Below are positions 37,213 through 47,121 of a stretch of DNA of 64,000 nt, in pieces. Origin of the DNA: an uncultured Mediterraneibacter sp. (GTDB lineage: Bacteria > Bacillota > Clostridia > Lachnospirales > Lachnospiraceae); contig CALWLJ010000001.1 of assembly GCA_944381495.1 (NCBI GenBank), positions 124,001 through 188,000 of the forward strand. The letters run 5' to 3'. A program made the translations under genes and the position numbers. Each line of letters begins with the position of its first letter. The stretch's first letter is position 1. The notes under the pieces were generated by a model. It was not told where the DNA came from. It searched no databases and saw only the letters and a program-made list of their open reading frames with translations.

Positions 37213-40209
37213 ATGAGTGATATTATGAGGCCAATGGCCTTTGAACAGCTGATGGACTGGATCCTGACAGAGAAGAAAGAGAGCGGCACGGTGTTCGGGA
37301 CACATCATCCCTACTATGCGGATCCCCGATATAACAGGACTATTTTCGGCCGTCCGCTTGAGACGCCGGCGGGACCGGCGGCAGGGCCCCATACTCAGCT
37401 GGCGCAGAACATTGCGGCAGCCTATTATACGGGCAGCCGTTTCTTTGAATTGAAGACCGTCCAGGTCATGGACGGAGCAGAGCTGTCCGCCTGTGTCAAT
37501 AAACCTTGCATCAAGGCGGATGACGAGTGCTACAACTGCGAGTGGTCTACGGAGCTTTATGTGCCGGAAGCGATGGAAGAGTACATCAAGGCGTGGTTTC
37601 TCTGCAAAGTGATGGCAAAGGAATTCGGACTTGGAAGTATGGACGGATTTCAGTTCAATATCAGTGTGGGATATGACCTTGCCGGGATCCGGTCGGAGAA
37701 GATCGACCGCTTCCTGAACACCATGAAACACGCTCAGGACTGTGATGTATTCCAGTCATGCAGGAACTGGCTGCTGGAACATGCAGACAGGTTTGAAAAC
37801 CTGACAAAAGAGGATATAGAGAGTATTTCCGGTGACATCTGTAATTCGGTGACGATATCCACCCTTCATGGATGTCCTCCTCAGGAAATCGAGCGGATCG
37901 CCATGTACCTGATCACAGAGAAGGGGTTCCACACGTTCATTAAGTGCAATCCCACTCTCCTTGGGTATGAGTTCGCCAGAAAGACCATGGACGACATGGG
38001 TTACGACTATGTGGCATTTGGAGATTTTCATTTCCGGGATGACCTGCAGTATGAGGATGCAGTCCCCATGCTGACCAGACTGATGAAGGTCTGTCAGGAG
38101 AGAGGACTGGAGTTCGGAGTGAAGATCACCAACACGTTTCCTGTTGATGTGAAACAGAACGAGCTTCCAAGTGAAGAGATGTACATGTCCGGCAAGGCGC
38201 TGTATCCGCTGTCCATTTCTCTGGCTGCAAAGCTGGCCGGAGAGTTTGACGGGAAACTGCGGATCTCCTATTCCGGCGGCGCGGATTTCCATAATATCAA
38301 AGGAATCGTAGATGCGGGAATCTGGCCGGTGACGGTAGCAACGACTCTTTTGAAGCCTGGCGGATACGACAGAATGGCCCAGATGGTGAAGCTTCTGGAA
38401 AAAGAGAACGATGTTTATAAAGGCGTAGATCCGGCAGCGGCTGAGAAACTTGCAAGGGAAGCGGTCAAGAGTCCCTGGCATGTAAAGGCGGTGAAGCCTC
38501 TTCCCTCCAGAAAGATGAAAAAACAGGTGCCTCTTCTGGACTGCTTTACGGCTCCCTGCAAAGAGGGGTGTCCGATCCATCAGGATATCACGGCTTATCT
38601 GCAGCTGGTGAAGGCGGGAAAGTATGAAGAGGCTCTTCAGGTCATTACCGAGAAGAATCCTCTGCCGTTTATAACAGGAACTATCTGTTCCCACGCATGT
38701 ATGGGCAAATGTACCCGAAATTTCTATGAGGAGCCGGTACATATCCGGGCTATGAAGCTGCTGGCGGCAGAGAATGGATATGACGCCTTCCTGTCAAAGT
38801 TGTCTGCTCCGGCTGTGACCAGATCCGGCAAAGCAGCTGTCATCGGCGGCGGGCCGGCAGGAATGGCAGCCGCGTATTTTCTGAGAAGAGCAGGAATGGA
38901 AGTTACGTTATTTGAGAAGACAGGTTCCCTGGGAGGCGTGATACGCCATGTAATCCCGGAGTTCAGGATCCCCTCATCTGCCATTGACAAAGATGCGGCT
39001 ATCCTGGAGAAAATGGGGGTCAATGTCTGTCTGAACACGGAGATCGCAGATATCAGCATGCTGAAAAATGCGGATTATACAGCAGTGATCCTTGCCCTGG
39101 GAGCATCAGAGCCGGGTGTGCTCAGACTGGAGAAAGGGGATGCGGTCAACGCCCTGAAGTTCCTGGCAGACTTTAAGGCCCATGACGGAGACCTGGATAT
39201 TGGAAAAAATGTAGTGGTCATCGGCGGCGGAAATACAGCTATGGACACTGCGAGGGCTGCAAAGCGGACCAAAGGCGTGGAACATGCGTATCTTGTATAC
39301 AGAAGGACGAAACGCTATATGCCTGCAGATGAGGAAGAGCTGGTCATGGCAGTTGATGACGGAGTGGAGTTCATGGAACTGCTGGCTCCGGTGAAGCTGG
39401 AGAACGGAAGACTTCTCTGCAAAGTGATGAAACTGGGGGATTTCGACGCTTCCGGCAGGAGGGGCGTAGTGGAGACCGGAGAGGAAAAAGAAATTCCGGC
39501 GGATACGGTCATTGCGGCGGTAGGCGAAAAAGTTCCCTCCGGATTCTATGAGAAAAACGGGATCCGTGTGAATGAGCGGGGACGGGCTGTTGTCAATGAG
39601 GAGACCTGCGAGACGAACCTTTCCGGCGTGTATGTGGCAGGCGACGGTCTGGGCGGACCGGCCACGGTCGTGGAAGGCATCCGCGACGGTCTGAAGGCAG
39701 CTGAGGCAGTGACCGGAGAGAAGCTGGTGAAGGACTTCGATCCGGCAGCAGATGAGACGGCTGTATATGAGAAGCGCGGCAATCTCTCGGATCAGCAGGA
39801 AGGAATTGGGGAGAGCGGACGATGCCTCGGATGTTCGGGAATCTGCGAGAACTGTACGGAGGTATGCCCCAACCGGGCGAACATCTCCATCCGGGTGCCG
39901 GGCATGGAGAAGCATCAGATCATCCATGTGGACTATATGTGCAATGAGTGCGGAAACTGCCGCAGCTTCTGTCCTTATGACAGCGCTCCATATCTGGACA
40001 AATTTACATTGTTTGCCGACGAAAAAGATATGGAAGACAGCAGGAACCAGGGATTTGCAGTACTGGACAAAGAAGCGGTAAGATGCAGGGTGCGTTTCTT
40101 CGGAGAGACAGAAGAGTGGACCATGGGCGAGGAGACCCGGATCCCGGAGGCACTGCAGAAGCTGATGGAAACAGTATGCAGAGATTATTCCTATCTCTTA
40201 AGACCTTAA
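37213..40209 (+). CDS. ygfK: YgfK-type Fe-S flavoprotein oxidoreductase
   Basis: 998 residues. The N-terminal third resembles a dihydroorotate-dehydrogenase-type FMN barrel (about 30-430). It continues with a GltD-like module: CKEGCPIHQDITAYLQ cysteines, the FAD loop VIGGGPAGMAAAYFLRRAG and the NAD(P) loop VVIGGGNTAMDTARAA. Two [4Fe-4S] motifs close the protein, CSGICENCTEVCPN and CNECGNCRSFCPYD. Annotated elsewhere as putative selenate reductase subunit, it is now better linked to anaerobic purine breakdown; it probably reduces a purine-derived intermediate such as a dihydropyrimidine-like ring. The ATG at 37213 follows AGGAGG. Confidence 0.92.
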   Translation: MSDIMRPMAFEQLMDWILTEKKESGTVFGTHHPYYADPRYNRTIFGRPLETPAGPAAGPHTQLAQNIAAAYYTGSRFFELKTVQVMDGAELSACVNKPCIKADDECYNCEWSTELYVPEAMEEYIKAWFLCKVMAKEFGLGSMDGFQFNISVGYDLAGIRSEKIDRFLNTMKHAQDCDVFQSCRNWLLEHADRFENLTKEDIESISGDICNSVTISTLHGCPPQEIERIAMYLITEKGFHTFIKCNPTLLGYEFARKTMDDMGYDYVAFGDFHFRDDLQYEDAVPMLTRLMKVCQERGLEFGVKITNTFPVDVKQNELPSEEMYMSGKALYPLSISLAAKLAGEFDGKLRISYSGGADFHNIKGIVDAGIWPVTVATTLLKPGGYDRMAQMVKLLEKENDVYKGVDPAAAEKLAREAVKSPWHVKAVKPLPSRKMKKQVPLLDCFTAPCKEGCPIHQDITAYLQLVKAGKYEEALQVITEKNPLPFITGTICSHACMGKCTRNFYEEPVHIRAMKLLAAENGYDAFLSKLSAPAVTRSGKAAVIGGGPAGMAAAYFLRRAGMEVTLFEKTGSLGGVIRHVIPEFRIPSSAIDKDAAILEKMGVNVCLNTEIADISMLKNADYTAVILALGASEPGVLRLEKGDAVNALKFLADFKAHDGDLDIGKNVVVIGGGNTAMDTARAAKRTKGVEHAYLVYRRTKRYMPADEEELVMAVDDGVEFMELLAPVKLENGRLLCKVMKLGDFDASGRRGVVETGEEKEIPADTVIAAVGEKVPSGFYEKNGIRVNERGRAVVNEETCETNLSGVYVAGDGLGGPATVVEGIRDGLKAAEAVTGEKLVKDFDPAADETAVYEKRGNLSDQQEGIGESGRCLGCSGICENCTEVCPNRANISIRVPGMEKHQIIHVDYMCNECGNCRSFCPYDSAPYLDKFTLFADEKDMEDSRNQGFAVLDKEAVRCRVRFFGETEEWTMGEETRIPEALQKLMETVCRDYSYLLRP

Positions 40210-40294
40210 CAGAAAAATACCGGTCCGGCTGTGAGTCCTCCGGCGGGACCGATGAAGAAAAGAATACAAAAGCAGCAGAAAGAAGGGATCAGTG

Positions 40295-41668
40295 ATGAAA
40301 CGGTTATTCAAAGGCGGAACAGTAGTAAGCAGTGAGGGAATGCAGGATGTTGATATCCTCGTAAAGGGAGAGAAGATCCTGGCGGTGGGCAGGGATCTGG
40401 CTTTTCGTGATGCGGAGATCATCGATGTGAAAGGAAAGTTTCTGTTTCCCGGCTTTATTGATGCCCATACTCATATGGCGCTGGAGGTGAGCAATACTGT
40501 TACTGCAGATGACTTTTATTCAGGTACCAGGGCTGAGCTGGCGGGAGGAACTACCTGCATTATCGACTTTGCCACTCAGTATGAAGGAGAGTCGCTGGCT
40601 CAGGCTATAGAAAACTGGCATCAGAAAGCAGACGGAAAGTGCTCCTGCGACTATGCCTTTCATCTTGCTATTTCTCAGTGGAATGAGGAGATCAGCAGAG
40701 AACTGGAGCAGGTGGTGAAGGAGGAGATCTCTTCTTTCAAACTATATATGACTTATGATAACCGGGTAGATGATGAGACCATGTATGAGATCCTCTCCAG
40801 GCTGAAAGAGCTGGGCGGGATCGCCGGTGTACACTGTGAAAATCACGGGATCATCAGCGCAAGACTGAAGGAGGCCGCTGTGAGAAAGGGCGGCAGGACA
40901 GACGTATCCGACTATCCATGGACCAGGCCCAAGGAAGCAGAGGCAGAGGCTGTGGGAAGACTGCTGAAGATCGCAAAATGTGTGGACACTCCGGTGATCG
41001 TGGTACATCTGAGTACGGCTGCCGGATACCGGGAAATCCTAAGAGCAAGGGAAGAAGGTCAGACAGTGTACGTGGAGACCTGCCCTCAGTATCTGCTCCT
41101 GGACGAGAGCAAATATTTTCTGCCGGCGGAGGAGGCCAGACGCTATATGATCGCACCGCCTCTCAGAAAGAAGAAAAATCAGGAAACTTTGTGGCAGGCG
41201 CTGAAAGAGGGAAGGATCCAGACTATCTGCACGGATCACTGCAGCTTTACAAAGGAACAGAAAGAGATGGGCAGGGAAGATTTTGCGAAGACACCTTGCG
41301 GAATGCCTGGAGCGGAGGAGCGGCCGGCGCTGATCTGGCAGTTTGGTGTGAATGCGGAGCGGATCACTCCGGAGCAGATGTGCGCTTACCTGTCTGAGAA
41401 TCCGGCTAAGCTTTACAATCTTTATCCCTGGAAGGGAAGACTGATCCCCGGGGCGGATGCGGATATCGTGGTCTGGGATCCGGATGCGGAGTGGACCATG
41501 TCGGCGGAAAATATGCAGTCTGCCTGTGATTACTGCCCAATGGAAGGAACAAAGGTCCGGGGGAGAGCTGAGCAGGTCTATTTAAGAGGCGTGCTGGCAG
41601 CGGAGAATGGAAAGGTGCTGGAGGAAAGGACAGGACGCTATGTAAAGCATGGCGCAGGTGAAGAGTAA
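40295..41668 (+). CDS. hyuA: Dihydropyrimidinase / D-hydantoinase family hydrolase
   Basis: 457 residues of the cyclic amidohydrolase family. DAHTHMALEV has the paired His, SSFKLYMTYDNRVDD has the lysine expected to be carboxylated, and HCENHG, VVHLSTAAG and ICTDHCSF complete the binuclear metal site. It opens cyclic ureides such as dihydropyrimidines and hydantoins. In this operon it likely opens a ring produced from xanthine or urate. ATG at 40295 is preferred to the GTG three bases earlier, given the AAGGG site. The stop is one base before yqeC. Confidence 0.92.
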   Translation: MKRLFKGGTVVSSEGMQDVDILVKGEKILAVGRDLAFRDAEIIDVKGKFLFPGFIDAHTHMALEVSNTVTADDFYSGTRAELAGGTTCIIDFATQYEGESLAQAIENWHQKADGKCSCDYAFHLAISQWNEEISRELEQVVKEEISSFKLYMTYDNRVDDETMYEILSRLKELGGIAGVHCENHGIISARLKEAAVRKGGRTDVSDYPWTRPKEAEAEAVGRLLKIAKCVDTPVIVVHLSTAAGYREILRAREEGQTVYVETCPQYLLLDESKYFLPAEEARRYMIAPPLRKKKNQETLWQALKEGRIQTICTDHCSFTKEQKEMGREDFAKTPCGMPGAEERPALIWQFGVNAERITPEQMCAYLSENPAKLYNLYPWKGRLIPGADADIVVWDPDAEWTMSAENMQSACDYCPMEGTKVRGRAEQVYLRGVLAAENGKVLEERTGRYVKHGAGEE

Positions 41669-41669
41669 G

Positions 41670-42416
41670 ATGCTGTACATTTATAAAAAGAATGCCTTGT
41701 GTGATATAAGTTCGCTGCGGCAGGCGGCAGGGATCGCTGATATGGAACGTCCTGTCGTATCCGTGACGGGAGCGGGGGGCAAGACTTCCACTATCCGCCG
41801 GCTTGCAGAGGAGTATATTCATTCCGGGCAGAAAGTGATCGTCATGACAACCACTCATCTGATGGCGGAGGAGGAACCATGGTTCCTCCTTGAACCCTCG
41901 GAGAAAAGAATGAAAGAGGTGCTGGAGAAATACTCTCAAGTCTGGGTGGGAAGGCCTGCTCAAAACGGCAGGATGGGTCCTGTTCCCGATGATTTCCTGG
42001 ATGTGATCTGGAACATGGGGCTGCCGGTGCTCATCGAAGCGGACGGGGCCAGGCAGCTGCCTCTGAAAGTACCCGGAGATCAGGAGCCTGTTATCCTTCC
42101 ACAGACTACCCATCTGCTTTCTGTTTATGGGCTGGACGGGATCGGCGGCAGGATACGGGACGTATTTTTCCGGCCGGAGAGAGCGGCGGAGCTGCTGGGC
42201 AGGCAGCAGGATGATCCGGTTAGTGTGGAAGATGTGGCTTATCTGGCAGCATCGGCAGACGCCGGCAGAAAAGGGTGTCCGGCGGATGCGTCATATACAG
42301 TCATATTAAATAAAGCAGATTCGCTCCGGCTGAAAGCACGGGCGCTTGAGATCAGCAGAGAGCTGGAAAAGGCCGGGATCGGGCGGATCATAGTCTCCTC
42401 CCGGAAGGAAGATTGA
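41670..42416 (+). CDS. yqeC: Selenium cofactor biosynthesis protein YqeC
   Basis: 248 residues with an N-terminal P-loop VTGAGGKTSTIRRLA (about residue 33) in a MurE/SRP-like NTPase setting, then MTTTHLM and LIEADGARQLPLK. The family is found only with selenium-dependent Mo hydroxylases and is thought to help make or insert the labile selenium ligand; the mechanism is unproven. ATG 41670 is chosen because AGGTGA lies 9 bases before it; an in-frame ATG at 41649 inside hyuA is the alternative. Tight spacing implies coupling to hyuA. Confidence 0.88.
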   Translation: MLYIYKKNALCDISSLRQAAGIADMERPVVSVTGAGGKTSTIRRLAEEYIHSGQKVIVMTTTHLMAEEEPWFLLEPSEKRMKEVLEKYSQVWVGRPAQNGRMGPVPDDFLDVIWNMGLPVLIEADGARQLPLKVPGDQEPVILPQTTHLLSVYGLDGIGGRIRDVFFRPERAAELLGRQQDDPVSVEDVAYLAASADAGRKGCPADASYTVILNKADSLRLKARALEISRELEKAGIGRIIVSSRKED

Positions 42417-42507
42417 ACACTGTCCGCCGGAGACACGGATGGCGGAACTATGGGGCAGACAGATCCGGCGTACGCGGAAATAACAGATCAGGAGGCAGTT
42501 GCTGAAC

Positions 42508-43866
42508 ATGGACATACTGATAAGAGGAGCGGGAGATCTGGCTACTGGGATCGCCTCAAGACTATACGGAGCCGGACACAGGATCCTGATGACAGAGATC
42601 GGGACTCCGCTCACCGTGAGGAGAACTGTGGCCCTTTCCAGAGCGGTATACGAAGGAAAAGCACAGGTTGAAGAAATGAAAGGGGTTCTGGCACTTGATC
42701 AGAGAAGCGCGGAAGAGATCATGGATCAGGGAGACATTGCCGTGATGACAGATCCCGAGATGATCTGCCGGAAGTGGTTCCGGCCTGATGTGATCGTAGA
42801 TGGGATCCTGGCAAAAAGAAATCTGGGCACCAGGATCACGGATGCTCCTTTTGTAGTAGGAGTGGGGCCGGGATTTACGGCAGGCCAGGACTGCAATTGT
42901 GTGGTGGAGACAAAGAGAGGCCATACGCTGGGAAATATCATCTGGAAAGGAAGCGCTATTCCTAATACCGGAGTGCCCGGCAATGTGGGCGGTTACACTG
43001 TTGAACGTCTGATTCGGGCGTCACAAGACGGAAAGATAGAACCAAAAGTGCAGATCGGCGATCTGGTGGAGAAGGGACAGATTGTTGCTTTTACCGGCGG
43101 AGTTCCGGTCTATGCGCAGATGTCAGGAATCGTCCGGGGAATGCTCCAGGATGGCGCCAACGTTACAAGAAATCTCAAGATTGGGGATATCGATGCCCGG
43201 GCGGAAGTGTCAAACTGTTTTACTATCTCGGATAAGGCAAGAGCCATTGGAGGAGGAGTACTGGAAGCAGTGACCGGATTTGAACGGATGAAGGGCGCCT
43301 TTGGGATCGTTATCCTGGCAGCAGGCAGCGGCAGCAGATTCGGAGGAAACAAGCTGAAAGCTGTCGTGAAGGGAAAGCCTCTGTATGTGCATACACTGGA
43401 TCGTTCGGCGGCTTTTGGATCCTTTCCGTCCTTTATCGTCACCGGAGATGAGGAGATAGCCGGGGAGGCGGAGAAAAGGGACATCATGCCGGTCTGGAAC
43501 AGAGATCCGGAGAAGGGAATCTCTCATTCTCTGATCCTGGGACTTGAGAAGGCTGCGGCCCAGTATCCGGATCTCAGAGGAATTATGTTTTCTGTGTGCG
43601 ATCAGCCGGGGCTGAATCCCTCTACCATGCAGAGAATGTTCAACACAGCATGCCGCCATCCCGGCACCATCGTCTGTGCCGGAAACGGAATAAGAACAGG
43701 CAATCCGGTCCTCTGGGACAGAAAATATTTCTCTGAACTTCTGGAATTGTCGGGAGACGAAGGCGGCAGGCAGGTACTTAGAAGACATGAGGACAAGATC
43801 CGGATCACTCAGGCGGATCCGGAGGAATTGAAGGACATTGACAGGAGGGAAGATCTGTCGATGTGA
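42508..43866 (+). CDS. YqeB - MocA fusion (Se/Mo-hydroxylase maturation and cofactor nucleotidyltransferase)
   Basis: 452 residues, two modules. Residues 1 to about 262 form the YqeB (EF2563) domain of selenium-dependent Mo hydroxylase systems: MDILIRGAGDLATGIASRL (a Rossmann-like start) and VVGVGPGFTAG. Residues from about 266 form a MocA-like nucleotidyltransferase: IVILAAGSGSRFGGNKL, then VCDQPGLNP, as in molybdenum cofactor cytidylyltransferase (YgfJ). In E. coli these are separate genes. The fusion suggests that selenium loading and cofactor tailoring are coupled. ATG 42508 matches family N-termini although GGAGG is 12 bases away; a TTG at 42499 is the alternative. Confidence 0.88.
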   Translation: MDILIRGAGDLATGIASRLYGAGHRILMTEIGTPLTVRRTVALSRAVYEGKAQVEEMKGVLALDQRSAEEIMDQGDIAVMTDPEMICRKWFRPDVIVDGILAKRNLGTRITDAPFVVGVGPGFTAGQDCNCVVETKRGHTLGNIIWKGSAIPNTGVPGNVGGYTVERLIRASQDGKIEPKVQIGDLVEKGQIVAFTGGVPVYAQMSGIVRGMLQDGANVTRNLKIGDIDARAEVSNCFTISDKARAIGGGVLEAVTGFERMKGAFGIVILAAGSGSRFGGNKLKAVVKGKPLYVHTLDRSAAFGSFPSFIVTGDEEIAGEAEKRDIMPVWNRDPEKGISHSLILGLEKAAAQYPDLRGIMFSVCDQPGLNPSTMQRMFNTACRHPGTIVCAGNGIRTGNPVLWDRKYFSELLELSGDEGGRQVLRRHEDKIRITQADPEELKDIDRREDLSM

Positions 43867-43946
43867 CAGCAGCGAGACCGCGCGGGGAGCGGATCCATGA
43901 TCAGGATCCGGACGGTTCCCTGCGTCATGATTGAGGAGAAAAGATT

Positions 43947-44507
43947 ATGGGACGGAATCGTAAAAAGAAAGTAGCTGTTGTACAGTGTACAGGCGGGTGC
44001 CGCAGGGCCGGAGACATTCCCGATCCTGAGCGGTATGGTGACTGCAGACAGGCAGTCCTTGAACACCCGGAAGGGATTCTGCCCTGCCGGTGGGGCTGCA
44101 TTGGTCTTGGAAGCTGCGTGCAGGCGTGCCGGCTGGACGCTATCTATATCAGCAGATCTGGCTCGGCGGAGACAGACTGGAGCCGGTGCGTGGGATGCGG
44201 GCTGTGTGTGAAGGCCTGTCCCCGGGGACTCATCCGGATCACAGCTCCGGAGTATCCGATCTATCCGGCATGCGTCAGTGAGGATGAAGGCGCGCAGACA
44301 AGGAAATACTGCGATCAGGGATGCATCGCCTGCGGCATGTGTGTGAAGAACTGTCCCGCAGAAGCAATACGGATCGAGAACAACCGCGCTGTCATTGACG
44401 AGGAAAAATGTATTGCCTGCGGCATGTGTGCGGTGAAATGTCCCCGGGGAGCGATCCGGGATCATGACGGGATTTTTACCGTCAGGGAAGAGCGGGTGGT
44501 AAAATGA
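43947..44507 (+). CDS. RnfB-like polyferredoxin
   Basis: 186 residues, cysteine-rich. An N-terminal segment CTGGCRRAGD and CRWGCIGLGSCVQAC resembles the Fe-S part of RnfB. Three CxxCxxCxxxCP motifs follow (CVGCGLCVKACP, CIACGMCVKNCP, CIACGMCAVKCP), giving up to four [4Fe-4S] clusters. No signal peptide or membrane helix is seen, so it is a soluble electron carrier. Its stop overlaps the xdh start (ATGA). XDH here lacks the FAD subunit, so this protein is a likely electron partner of XDH and perhaps YgfK. Confidence 0.88.
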   Translation: MGRNRKKKVAVVQCTGGCRRAGDIPDPERYGDCRQAVLEHPEGILPCRWGCIGLGSCVQACRLDAIYISRSGSAETDWSRCVGCGLCVKACPRGLIRITAPEYPIYPACVSEDEGAQTRKYCDQGCIACGMCVKNCPAEAIRIENNRAVIDEEKCIACGMCAVKCPRGAIRDHDGIFTVREERVVK

Positions 44508-47098
44508 AAGAAAATTACAGTTTTACGGTAAACGGCATAGTGAGGAACACAGACCAGGACAAACCGCTGCTGAGATATCTGCGGGATGATCTTCACCTGC
44601 ATTCTGTAAAGGACGGCTGCAGCGAAGGGGCCTGCGGGACCTGTACCATCATCGTGGATGGAAAAGCGGTGAAATCCTGTGTCCTGACGACGAAACTGGC
44701 AGTCGGGAAAAAAATTATTACCACAGAAGGCTTAAGCGATGAGGAGAAAGAAGCTTTTGTCTATGCTTTCGGCGCCAAAGGCTCTGTGCAGTGCGGGTTC
44801 TGTATCCCAGGCATGGTGATGGCGGGAAAAGCGCTGATCGACCGGGTGCCGGATCCGACAGAGGAAGAGATCAAGACCGCGCTGAAAGGAAATATCTGTC
44901 GCTGTACGGGGTACAAAAAGATCATCGAGGGCATCCAGCTGGCCGCGGCTATCCTGCGGGGAGATGAGAAAATTGAGGAGACGCTGGAAAAGGGCGAGAT
45001 TTACGGCGTTGGCAAGAAGGCATTCCGCCTGGACGTCCGGGAAAAGGTGCTTGGCTACGGCGAGTATCCGGATGATGTTGAGATGGAAGGGATGGTCTAT
45101 GCGTCAGCGGTCCGCTCCAGATATCCCCGCGCAAAGATACTTGATATCCACTGTGAAAAAGCTCTGGCGCTTCCCGGCGTGCTGGATGTACTGACTGCAG
45201 AAGATGTGCCGAACAATAAAGTAGGACATCTGCAGCAGGACTGGGACGTGATGATCGCCAGGGGCGGTATTACCCGATGCGTGGGAGACGCAATCTGTCT
45301 GGTGGTGGCTGAGACAAGGGAGATCCTGGAGAAGGCGAAGAAATTGATCCGGATTGATTATGAGGAGCTGAAGCCGGTCACATCGGTGCGGGAAGCCATG
45401 GCAGAAGACGCTCCGAAAGTTCACTCTGCAGGAAATCTCTGCCAGAGCCGTCATGTGACCCGGGGAGACGCGAAAAAGGCACTGAAAAATTCGAAATACG
45501 TAGTAACCCGGACGTATCGTACCCCTTTTACAGAGCATGCTTTTCTGGAACCGGAATGTGCGGTGGCATTTCCTTATAAAGACGGGGTAAAGGTTCTCTC
45601 CTCAGATCAGGGCGTCTATGATACCAGGAAAGAAATCTCCATTATGTTCGGCTGGGAGCCGGAACGAGTAGTGGTGGAGAACAAACTGGTGGGAGGCGGT
45701 TTCGGCGGCAAGGAAGATGTGTCTGCCCAGCATATAGCGGCACTGGCTGCTGTGAAGGTGAACCGGCCGGTAAAGGTTGTGTTCTCCCGTCAGGAATCTA
45801 TCAATTTCCATCCGAAGCGACATGCAATGGAGGGGACATTTACTCTTGGATGCGATGAGAACGGCATCTTTACCGGGCTGGACTGCGAAATCTATTTTGA
45901 CACAGGCGCCTATGCGTCTCTCTGCGGTCCCGTGCTGGAACGGGCCTGTACCCATTCGGTGGGGCCGTACTGTTATCAGAATACAGATATCAGAGGTTTC
46001 GGATACTATACAAACAATCCTCCGGCAGGGGCATTTCGGGGCTTTGGCGTATGCCAGAGTGAGTTTGCGCTGGAGTCTAACATTAATCTGCTGGCGGAAA
46101 TGGTGGGGATATCCCCCTGGGAAATCCGTTACCGTAACGCTATTGAGCCGGGAAAGGTGCTTCCAAACGGACAGATCGCCGACTGTTCCACAGCTCTTAA
46201 GGAGACGCTGCTTGCGGTGAAGGATGCTTATGAAAGCAATCCTGGCAGAGCCGGCATTGCCTGTGCCATGAAAAATGCAGGCGTGGGCGTAGGACTTCCG
46301 GACAAAGGCAGGGCAAAGCTGATCGTCCATGACGGCAAGGTAGAACTGTACAGCGCAGCCTCTGACATCGGGCAGGGGTGTGCTACCGTATTTGTCCAGA
46401 TGGTGGCGGAAACGACAGGACTTGGCAGGGAAAAGATCAGAAATATGGGGGCAAACTCCGAGGTAGCTCCGGACTCCGGCACTACGTCTGGTTCCCGGCA
46501 GACGCTGATCACCGGCGAGGCGGTCCGGATGGCTGCGTCGGATCTGAATGAGGAGCTTCAAAAAGCAGAAGGAGATCTGTCCAAACTGGAAGGCAGAGAG
46601 TTTTTTGCAGAGTTCTTCGATCCTACAGATAAGCTGGGAGCGGATGTGCCGTATCCCAAGAGCCATGTAGCTTATGGCTTTGCCACACACGTGGTCATAC
46701 TGGATGATGAAGGCAGGGTAAAAGAAGTGTATGCGGCACATGACTCCGGAAAAGTGGTCAATCCCATTTCCATTCAGGGACAGATCGAAGGCGGCGTGCT
46801 CATGGGGCTGGGATATGCCCTGACAGAGGATTTCCCGCTAAAAGACTCTGTGCCTCAGGCAAGGTACGGCACTCTGGGACTGTTGAGAGCGCCCCAGATT
46901 CCGGATATCCATGCTATTTATGTGGAAAAGAAGGAACTCCTGCCTTTCGCCTATGGAGCCAAGGGGATCGGTGAGATTGCAACAATCCCGACAGCTCCGG
47001 CAGTGCAGGGAGCATACTATGCCATGGATCATGTGCTTCGCACGAAACTGCCCATGGAGAACACATATTATTCAAAGAAACGGAAGGCAGTGAAATAA
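44504..47098 (+). CDS. xdh: Selenium-dependent xanthine dehydrogenase (fused 2Fe-2S and Mo subunits)
   Basis: 864 residues. The N-terminal [2Fe-2S] module has Cys39, Cys44, Cys47, Cys59 and Cys97, Cys100, Cys132, Cys134. The molybdopterin part follows directly, with VGGGFGGKED, AFRGFGVCQSEFA and the catalytic Glu824 in AKGIGEIA. The FAD domain of classical xanthine dehydrogenase is absent. Family members carry a labile Se on Mo, not selenocysteine, and interconvert xanthine and urate or hydroxylate other purines. Its start overlaps the polyferredoxin, and the flanking genes are cofactor maturation and molybdate uptake genes. Confidence 0.94.
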   Translation: MKENYSFTVNGIVRNTDQDKPLLRYLRDDLHLHSVKDGCSEGACGTCTIIVDGKAVKSCVLTTKLAVGKKIITTEGLSDEEKEAFVYAFGAKGSVQCGFCIPGMVMAGKALIDRVPDPTEEEIKTALKGNICRCTGYKKIIEGIQLAAAILRGDEKIEETLEKGEIYGVGKKAFRLDVREKVLGYGEYPDDVEMEGMVYASAVRSRYPRAKILDIHCEKALALPGVLDVLTAEDVPNNKVGHLQQDWDVMIARGGITRCVGDAICLVVAETREILEKAKKLIRIDYEELKPVTSVREAMAEDAPKVHSAGNLCQSRHVTRGDAKKALKNSKYVVTRTYRTPFTEHAFLEPECAVAFPYKDGVKVLSSDQGVYDTRKEISIMFGWEPERVVVENKLVGGGFGGKEDVSAQHIAALAAVKVNRPVKVVFSRQESINFHPKRHAMEGTFTLGCDENGIFTGLDCEIYFDTGAYASLCGPVLERACTHSVGPYCYQNTDIRGFGYYTNNPPAGAFRGFGVCQSEFALESNINLLAEMVGISPWEIRYRNAIEPGKVLPNGQIADCSTALKETLLAVKDAYESNPGRAGIACAMKNAGVGVGLPDKGRAKLIVHDGKVELYSAASDIGQGCATVFVQMVAETTGLGREKIRNMGANSEVAPDSGTTSGSRQTLITGEAVRMAASDLNEELQKAEGDLSKLEGREFFAEFFDPTDKLGADVPYPKSHVAYGFATHVVILDDEGRVKEVYAAHDSGKVVNPISIQGQIEGGVLMGLGYALTEDFPLKDSVPQARYGTLGLLRAPQIPDIHAIYVEKKELLPFAYGAKGIGEIATIPTAPAVQGAYYAMDHVLRTKLPMENTYYSKKRKAVK

Positions 47099-47121
47099 TG
47101 TTGGAAAAGGAGGCGGCACAA

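Noticed and set aside
37756..38742. Long open frame opposite ygfK (328 codons)
   Set aside because: Shadow frame; ygfK on the plus strand has full domain support across the same bases.
44504..47098. Possible selenocysteine in the Se-dependent XDH
   Set aside because: No in-frame TGA is present. Enzymes of this family hold labile selenium on molybdenum, so none is expected.
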